NCBI GenBank assembly: GCA_019022495.1
Contig: JAFEKR010000001.1
Span: forward strand, 1,922,001 to 1,986,000
Direction: 5' to 3'
Source: Epichloe hybrida
Taxonomy: Eukaryota; Ascomycota; Sordariomycetes; Hypocreales; Clavicipitaceae
Length of the DNA stretch: 64,000 nucleotides
Position numbers and translations under genes: made by a program. Below the pieces are notes generated by a model. The model saw only the letters and a program-made list of their open reading frames with translations. It did no database searches and was not told the DNA's origin. Shown here piece after piece: positions 57,929-64,000 of the stretch; position 1 is the first letter of the stretch, and every line of letters begins with the position of its first letter.

Positions 57929-59370
57929 TGTGCGGGTGTCACCCCTCGAGAGGGTGGGCCAGGATCTGGTTGAATGGCGAGGAAGGGCCGTCTGGGAATT
58001 CCGCTATACACTCGCGCGCAGTCCGATATTGTGAGTGGCAGACAAGCCGAATTATGGTTGCTGTGACAGAGCGAGCGTCTTGTTGGGGACGCACCTTGTA
58101 ATTGCATAACCCCACTACTTGCATCCTCACCAGAAAACGCACAGCCTGCAAGGAAGCTCCATCACGGATCCATCGAGTTCCGTGTTAGCTCACTTTTAGA
58201 AACGGCGAACCCAGCAATTGACAAGCTCGCGATGTGATATTATGTCATATGATGAATCGCTATGAACGCAACGCTCTGTTCAAGCGACGAAGAACAGAAG
58301 GAAAATAAGAATGTGGCTCGATTGATTTCTAGAGCAGACTCTAGGAAATGCTCTACACTTATGGAATTCGGCAAGCGGTGCCCGGAACCGGAGCTAGAGT
58401 GAATCGAATCGTCAACACCTTAGATTGACCAAACAGCAAGCAAGCCAGAAATAAGTCCGTGGTCGGTCCGTCCGCACATCGGCACATGCAAACGCAAAAT
58501 TCTTCCCATGAAGCGCATGACCTGATGGAGGCCAAAACAGACTGGGAGGAGGGGAGGCAGGGCTATTAGCGCGACGAGGATGGAGAAAAGGTCTGTGAGA
58601 TTTTATCAATCAAATCTTATCAATCAATCCTCAGCCCACCTTTCCCCTCCTGGAACCGGGCCACCACAAGTCTCTGCCTCGTTCAAATAGGGCCACAGCT
58701 GCTCCTTTGCTCGGAACGCAAGCGCCCATGGTTTTGTACCTCCTTTCAAAATCTCAAAATCCCTCACTTCCAAGCCCCGCGCCGCATTGGATTAGGCTGT
58801 TACTTCAAGACTCAGCTCTTCTGTATCATCCTTTCACTCAGTGCTGACAGCCTGACTATCCGTATTTTATTGGATTGAGTGGAAAGAAAATCAGAAGGAG
58901 AGACCTTGAAATTCATTCCGTTTATTTTTTTGCTGTCATTACCTTGGATTACCCCCCGGCTACCTGAGACTCTCTGCGTCGCATCACACGCCTCTATTCC
59001 GCGCAAACCTGCTCGCCAAATCAGAATACCGTTCAAAAGCCGGCGAAGATCAAAAGCAATACCATTCTATCAATACTTTTTTTCTTCTTCTTTTTCTTCT
59101 TCAAGCTCTTGTACTCTATCGCATAGATTATAAGCCTGTTTCTTCGCCACCCTGTTCCAGCAAATATCGGTCTAGTCCTTCCTTTTCCCAAAGCTGCAGG
59201 CGCCGGTAAGGACCCAGTTTTTCACTTATCTGATCCTGCATAAGTCATACCACCGTCATACCAACCCCCGAATCGGAACTCCGAGGTATTGGTCCACTCC
59301 CAGCGAATCACGAGTTAGCATCCACAATCGTCTGCGTTGCAAAAACTCCACTTGTTCGCTTGCCGACACC
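57929..59370. other. Divergent promoter of cog2 and hapX
   Basis: 1.44 kb without a supported gene. An 11-bp direct repeat TTATCAATCAA (58603-58613 and 58617-58627) places two GATAA cores on the minus strand. CCAAT boxes on the minus strand lie at 58786-58790 and 58869-58873. The perfect SreA-type site at 59226 is listed separately. The rest is pyrimidine-rich leader. Confidence 0.6.
59226..59234 (-). promoter_or_regulatory. GATA-type iron-repressor site ATCAGATAA upstream of hapX
   Basis: The minus strand reads ATCAGATAA, an exact match to ATCWGATAA, the consensus bound by the iron-sensing GATA repressors SreA, Fep1 and Urbs1. It lies 137 bp before the hapX start codon. In Aspergillus, SreA represses hapX under iron sufficiency, so the position agrees with known circuitry. 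Binding here is inferred from sequence alone. Confidence 0.6.
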
Positions 59371-61278
59371 ATGCCTTCCACACTCGCTCCTCTCGCCCAC
59401 TCTCCTCCATCTCACGAGTCCAGCGTCATACACGAGGACGGCAACAAGAGGCAAATAGCATCTCATAGTGCTTTCAGGGCCAACCAAAAGTTTGTCGTCA
59501 CTGCGGGGTCCCCGGCGACTGCTGCTGCCCCACCAGCCCGAGCACCACTCCCGACAAAGCAGCCAAAGGCAAACACCTCCGCCAAAGCAACTGGTGGCCC
59601 TTCGCCTCTGCCTCGTCTATCAGCACCCCCAACTACCGAGAAGATGACCATGGCTGCCGCGATCAGCCCCGGTTCTGCCGCGGAGGCCCCAAAGATTTCC
59701 ATGACCTCAAAGGAATGGGTCATTCCCCCTCGACCAAAGCCAGGACGCAAACCAGCTACGGATACTCCTCCGACAAAGAGAAAGGCACAGAACCGGGCTG
59801 CCCAACGTGCTTTCCGTGAGAGAAGAGCTGCCCGTGTTGGGGAACTGGAACAGCTGCTTGATGAAATCAGAGATGACCACCAGAAGGAAGAGAGCGAGCT
59901 CAATGACAAAATTCACAGTCTTGAGTTGGACCTGCAATCATTCCGCTCAAGATGTTTGCTATTAGAGAACATGCTAGACCGTGAGCGTCAGGAACGTATC
60001 CGTGCCGAGGCTCAGGCAGAAACTTTGAGAAGGAGACATGGCGACGACCTCTCCCGGTCTCGGAACATGAGTGGCCCCCGCCACTCTCACAGTCAACCTC
60101 ACAGTCAACCTCATAGCCCGACCCATCATCTAACACGCCTCAGCCTGTCGAACGGGCACAGTACTCAGCTCGCCCAAGGGAAGGATTTCTCCATTTCGCA
60201 AATCATCACCCCGCCACAGAGCCTAAACATCAGTTCCAACAACCCGGACGCTGATGCTACCATTACTTGCGGCAATTGTTCGCCAAACGGACCATGTGCC
60301 TGTGCTGAAGAAGTCCTTGCATCCGTATCAGCGGGTTGTGGCAAATGTGTGTTTGGTGCCCTTTGTCAGTGCTTGGATGACGCTGTTGGTCAAGGACAAG
60401 ATCTGAAGAGACCTGTCTCGCCGTCAGCAGACTCGTCGGGCGGCAAGCGGCACAGGTCCATTGCCGACGCGAATTTGGTCACTGAGACAGACTTTACTGC
60501 CATGTTTTCAAGGAAGCCGGCTCCCCACCCGGCTTCCGAGTCGCTGTATGAACAATCCTCGTTTGATACTCAAATACCATCTGGAGGTACCATGGCTTTC
60601 AGGGAAAGCTGTGGATTCTGCAAGGACGGGACGTACTGTGTCTGCGCCGAAGATGCTGCCGGTATGGCCACGCCAGCGATTACGCCATCCGAGACGATGC
60701 CCCAATCCTCCCATCAAACTCAAACCCCGCCTCCGTCAGAACCCGACATTTTGCCCCCACCCACGGCTATGGAGATGACTGCTGATGGAGCCGTTAAATT
60801 GCCACGTCGAATCGTGGGAAAGAAGCCAGCAAAGGCTGCCTCTTCCTCAAACGGTGGCTGTGGAAGCAATGGCCCCGGAACCTGTGCTCAGTGCCAAGCC
60901 GATCCCAAATCCGGTCTCTTTTGCCGATTGATGAACGCCAAGTACAGTCGTGAGCAAGGCCCCTCTGGTGGTTGCTGTGGTGGCAAAGGCGCAGGCGGTG
61001 GATGCTGCAAATCAGAGGCAGTCCCAGAGAAGATTACCCTCCCCAGTCTCCCCAGTCTTGGCCTCAGCTGTGCCGAGGCGTACCAGACGCTCTCCAGTCA
61101 CAGGAACTTCTCCAAAGCCGCGGATGATATTTCTTCATGGCTTCCAAAGCTTAAGACTACCACACCTGTGCCAGCGGGTCGCGGATCCATTCCTAGCCGG
61201 CAGGCGATTGAGGTTGAAGCCGCTAGTATCATGAGCGTTCTGAAGGAGTTCGACGTCCGATTTGGTCGTGATGCTTAA
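59371..61278 (+). CDS. hapX: HapX, bZIP iron-homeostasis regulator
   Basis: Nuclear regulator that pairs with the CCAAT-binding complex to repress iron-using genes and activate uptake under iron starvation. A single exon of 635 aa. The CBC-binding motif KEWVIPPRPKPGRKPA lies at about 112-127 and runs directly into the bZIP basic region (KRKAQNRAAQRAFRERRAAR) and a coiled coil to about 225. Four Cys-rich clusters sense iron-sulphur status in the family: CGNCSPNGPCAC (about 300), CGKCVFGALCQC (323), CGFCKDGTYCVC (414), and the C-terminal TCAQCQADPKSGLFC (about 497) with nearby CC pairs. The C-terminal region ends with LPKLKTT and a helix VEAASIMSVLKEF. All hallmark parts are intact. The promoter has a GATA iron-repressor site and CCAAT boxes. 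Confidence 0.96.
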   Translation: MPSTLAPLAHSPPSHESSVIHEDGNKRQIASHSAFRANQKFVVTAGSPATAAAPPARAPLPTKQPKANTSAKATGGPSPLPRLSAPPTTEKMTMAAAISPGSAAEAPKISMTSKEWVIPPRPKPGRKPATDTPPTKRKAQNRAAQRAFRERRAARVGELEQLLDEIRDDHQKEESELNDKIHSLELDLQSFRSRCLLLENMLDRERQERIRAEAQAETLRRRHGDDLSRSRNMSGPRHSHSQPHSQPHSPTHHLTRLSLSNGHSTQLAQGKDFSISQIITPPQSLNISSNNPDADATITCGNCSPNGPCACAEEVLASVSAGCGKCVFGALCQCLDDAVGQGQDLKRPVSPSADSSGGKRHRSIADANLVTETDFTAMFSRKPAPHPASESLYEQSSFDTQIPSGGTMAFRESCGFCKDGTYCVCAEDAAGMATPAITPSETMPQSSHQTQTPPPSEPDILPPPTAMEMTADGAVKLPRRIVGKKPAKAASSSNGGCGSNGPGTCAQCQADPKSGLFCRLMNAKYSREQGPSGGCCGGKGAGGGCCKSEAVPEKITLPSLPSLGLSCAEAYQTLSSHRNFSKAADDISSWLPKLKTTTPVPAGRGSIPSRQAIEVEAASIMSVLKEFDVRFGRDA

Positions 61279-63342
61279 AGTGCGCGCGATTTGATAATGT
61301 ATTCATGATTCACCTGACACAAGTGGTTTGAGATAATTTCTGCTATCGAATACATATACCTGTGTGAACTCAACGGGAAGGGGAAAAATACGGGCTTGGT
61401 CTTTGACTGGGTTGCAAAATAGGTGGAGTATTCTATTCATGTATAAAACATGAACGCGTTGTTCGCCTTCGGTTTTTGCAATCGCTTGTCATGAGCACTG
61501 AACTGTGAATAAACCGGGTTGAGCTGACCTTTGTTCCCAAATAGTTGAAATTCTTCAGCTCAGCTGACATGTATACTGTCGGGACTATGTGAAATCCGGG
61601 TTGCCATTAAACAGCAGCGTTGGCTGGCCGGCACGAAGTACACGAGGAAACCCACCCGAAGAATTACCCTACAGACTTTTGGCCCTCCATGCGTCTGTCG
61701 CACTTGCCGCAAGCCCTCAGCATCACAAACGGCTGGGATATAAAAACCCATTTCATTCTGCGGATATCAATGAGATGCTTTAGGACTCCCGGTCGACGTT
61801 CCTGCTTCCCTTCGAGGCAAATCAAAGCCGAGAGAAGCCAAAACAATGAGACAAAACCGACAAGATGCAGGCTGTGGTTCCATGGTCGATGAACAAAATG
61901 CGTGGCCGATTTGAGACTCTGGCCGTTGGCGCATGATTGGGTCGCGAGGTGAGTTGGCGCACGTGTCTACGTAGTGCGTGCGGCTGCTGCATGGCGTTGG
62001 CGTGGACGAAGGGGATTGGGCCATGGCCACTGCCGTTTCGTGGTGTGGAGGACCAACCATGATGACTTGGTGGGGTGGTTGTGGTGGAGGATGGAGGATT
62101 GACCAGGCCGGCCAGAACCAGATCAGACGCTTGTTTTGCTGGGAGGCACGAGGGTAGGGGTCAGAGAGGGGGGGGCGCCGACCAACGAATACATACATGT
62201 GTACATACATATATGTACACAGACCCGAGACAAACGACACGATGGACGATCAAGCAGACAAGATGTCGTCGGTATGGGACCCCGGCTGGAAAGTGATGAA
62301 TAAATAGCAATATTGATGGCACCACGTCGGACCACGTCGCACGACCCGAGCCGGATCAACGAACGTATTCCTCGTCGGTTACGAGCCCTCGGGAGGACAA
62401 CTGTGCGTCTGCATCCATATATCATGCACCATGCAGTGCCAACTCACCAGATTATGTACTACGGAGTACTCGTGACGAGTACGGCTTATTTACTCCGTCC
62501 TGGCTCTCTATCCCTGTACATGACGCACTTGCACTTATTACGGTGTACACAACAGACAGCCAGACGACTTGCGGTTCAGAGACGGCGGGTGGCGGTCATG
62601 TGGCCGCCGGGTGTCGTCTGGTCGGTCCGGATCATTATTCCCTCTATACGGATAAGCAGCGAGTAGAGAAGCTGGTCTGAGAATCCATTTTCCAAAAGGA
62701 TACGTCTCGCTCAGAGTTCTCAACGGGTGACACACCATCTTTTCTCCCAAACATAAAGTTGTCCAAAGTGGGCGACTTCAATTGGACTCAGCGCGAGGCG
62801 CCAGGCTGGACTGCACTGGTTGTTGTATTACCCCACGCCAGCAGGGCACACGCCAGGGCATCTTCGCATGTGCGCCCGCCGCCAACCCACCACTGGAAGC
62901 CCCGACCCTTCCTAAGAGAACTGTTATACTGATGTACAGTGCATGCAGGATGTGCTTCAGACTGCTGCGCTGCGCTGCACCTCCAACAACTTGCTTGCCA
63001 CCTGCCACCTGCCACCTGCCACCTAATAGCATATGTATCGCATCGTCGCCCCTCGCCAGCCTGCCTTGTTGCTCCCTTGGCTCCTCTTTCCCCTTTTTTT
63101 TGTGAATCTCGTTCTACATACTTTGTCTTTTGTTTGCTGCGCTGCTGCCTCCTTCCGTCCCTTCTTCCTTCTCTTCCTCGCGGGATCCCGCCCGGTTCCA
63201 CTGCTGGCCGCTCCTTCCCCCTCCCTCTCAGCAACCCTCGGTCTTGCGCGAGCAAGATATAAGATAGTTCGTGCATTGTGATTTCCGACTCGACTCTTCC
63301 TCGTAATACACCCTTCTTATCCCCCCCCACAAATACAACTTC
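61279..63342. other. 2.1 kb intergenic region after hapX
   Basis: No gene is supported. TACGGAGTA is at 62460-62468 followed by other ACGAGTACGG-like units. A heptamer GCCACCT occurs four times at 62997-63024. From about 63040 the sequence is strongly pyrimidine-rich and probably the promoter and leader of the gene starting at 63343. Confidence 0.6.
62997..63024. repeat. Heptamer repeat (GCCACCT)4
   Basis: Four exact tandem copies of GCCACCT. It has the same 7-bp period as the CCTTCCA repeat at 14468. Confidence 0.9.
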
Positions 63343-64000
63343 ATGCTTGGTTCTGATTCTATAGACGCCGTCTCTTTGGGACCTCCCTCAGCAACCTTCG
63401 CGCATCGGCCGGTAGGCGTGATCTCCATGCAACGATCTCTCTCTTCGCCCGTTCGCACCTGTTCTCCTACGAGTATGTCACGTTGTCATAGCTGTACATG
63501 ACCTGGGAGTTGGACCCCATCTGCTCCCTGTCCAGTCTGGTTGTCTTTGGCGCTGCTCATGTTGCTGACCTATGTACATCTTCCACTGCCAGCTGTGTCG
63601 CCGACAACCGCTCATCCTTCGAGGTCTCCCAGCCCGTCCGCGCGCCGCGAAAGCCACAAGGATATTCCCCATCCAACTCGGTATCGCTCGCAAAGCCCTG
63701 ATGATCCTGATCGCTCTGCCGAAGCTGTTCAGTCCCGTATTCCGGTACGCCATACCGATGAAGGAAGCCGATGGAGCTACCAAAGAGCCCAGCAAAGCAC
63801 GGCAACCTTGAGGAAACCGCTTGTGGCACAGCCAGCTGCTTCCACTCCCACTCAAGAAAGCGACCGGCGTGATCCCAAGGTCCAGCCTGCTACAGCTTCC
63901 ATCGTACCCAGTGACACGAAACCCCGGCAATCTCGTACGCAACCACTATTACCAGACCCGACACAGTTTACAAATCCACATATAACAAAACATGACGAAA
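63343..64000 (+). CDS. 5' part of a Ser/Pro/Arg-rich protein, cut by window edge
   Basis: Exon 1, 63343-63472, starts MLGSDSIDAVSLGPPSATFA. It is followed by a perfect GTATGT donor at 63473, a GCTGAC branch and a CCAG acceptor at 63592. Exon 2, from 63593, is open in the matching frame for 408 nt to the window end, coding hydrophilic disordered sequence (AHPSRSPSPSARRESHKD, YRSQSPDDPDRSAEAV, RHTDEGSRWSYQRAQQ). Exon 2 has no ATG in this frame, so it is not obvious by simple frame search. Evidence is splice logic plus the long stop-free frame; the family is not recognised. Composition suggests a regulatory or RNA-associated protein, but that is guesswork. Confidence 0.6.

Overview
The window reads as nuclear DNA of a filamentous ascomycete, most likely a Sordariomycete and probably Hypocreales. 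The basis is short introns (about 55-175 bp) with CTRAC-type branch sites, GTATGT/GTAAGT donors, CT-rich leaders, long homopolymer tracts and protein families typical of Pezizomycotina such as HapX, Pfa3 and a CPSase-ATCase fusion. No species is claimed.

Layout. 0-10 kb: a glutamine/histidine-rich SSXT (SS18/Snf11-like) chromatin-remodelling subunit and the pyrimidine enzyme CPSase-ATCase (ura2). 9.7-16.3 kb: a 6.5 kb gene-poor block with a pentanucleotide minisatellite, an inverted-repeat element resembling a MITE, and small tandem repeats. 16-26 kb: phosphoinositide-specific phospholipase C (broken by a one-base frameshift), a C2H2 zinc-finger protein, and a Pfa3-like DHHC palmitoyltransferase (broken by an in-frame TAA). 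26-36 kb: TFIIIC subunit Sfc1/Tfc1 (-), PP2A B' regulatory subunit (+), a CID/RS-domain RNA-processing protein (-), and a small single-membrane-span protein with a 26-nt microexon (-). 36-46 kb: an inositol 5-phosphatase carrying a propeller domain, a probable gene remnant, and a Pdr16/Sfh3-like Sec14 protein. 46-57 kb: a dense block with a BCS1-type AAA ATPase, TRAPP subunit Trs31, a small unknown protein, mevalonate kinase, cytosolic glutamyl-tRNA synthetase, mitochondrial ribosomal protein L1 and COG2. 57-64 kb: the iron regulator HapX, with a perfect match to the SreA/Fep1-type GATA site in its promoter, then the 5' end of an unrecognised Ser/Pro-rich protein running off the right edge.

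The genes are mostly housekeeping. I see no secondary-metabolite cluster, CRISPR array, tRNA, rRNA or intact transposon. The one thematic grouping is phosphoinositide metabolism (PLC, 5-phosphatase, PI-transfer protein) within 29 kb; this may be chance. Exon boundaries were set by hand from splice signals and reading-frame continuity. I found no convincing previously undescribed system. The items most worth checking are the two broken genes, the GC-AG intron, the apparently missing DHO-like domain of ura2, the inverted-repeat element and a dispersed TACTCCGTA motif.
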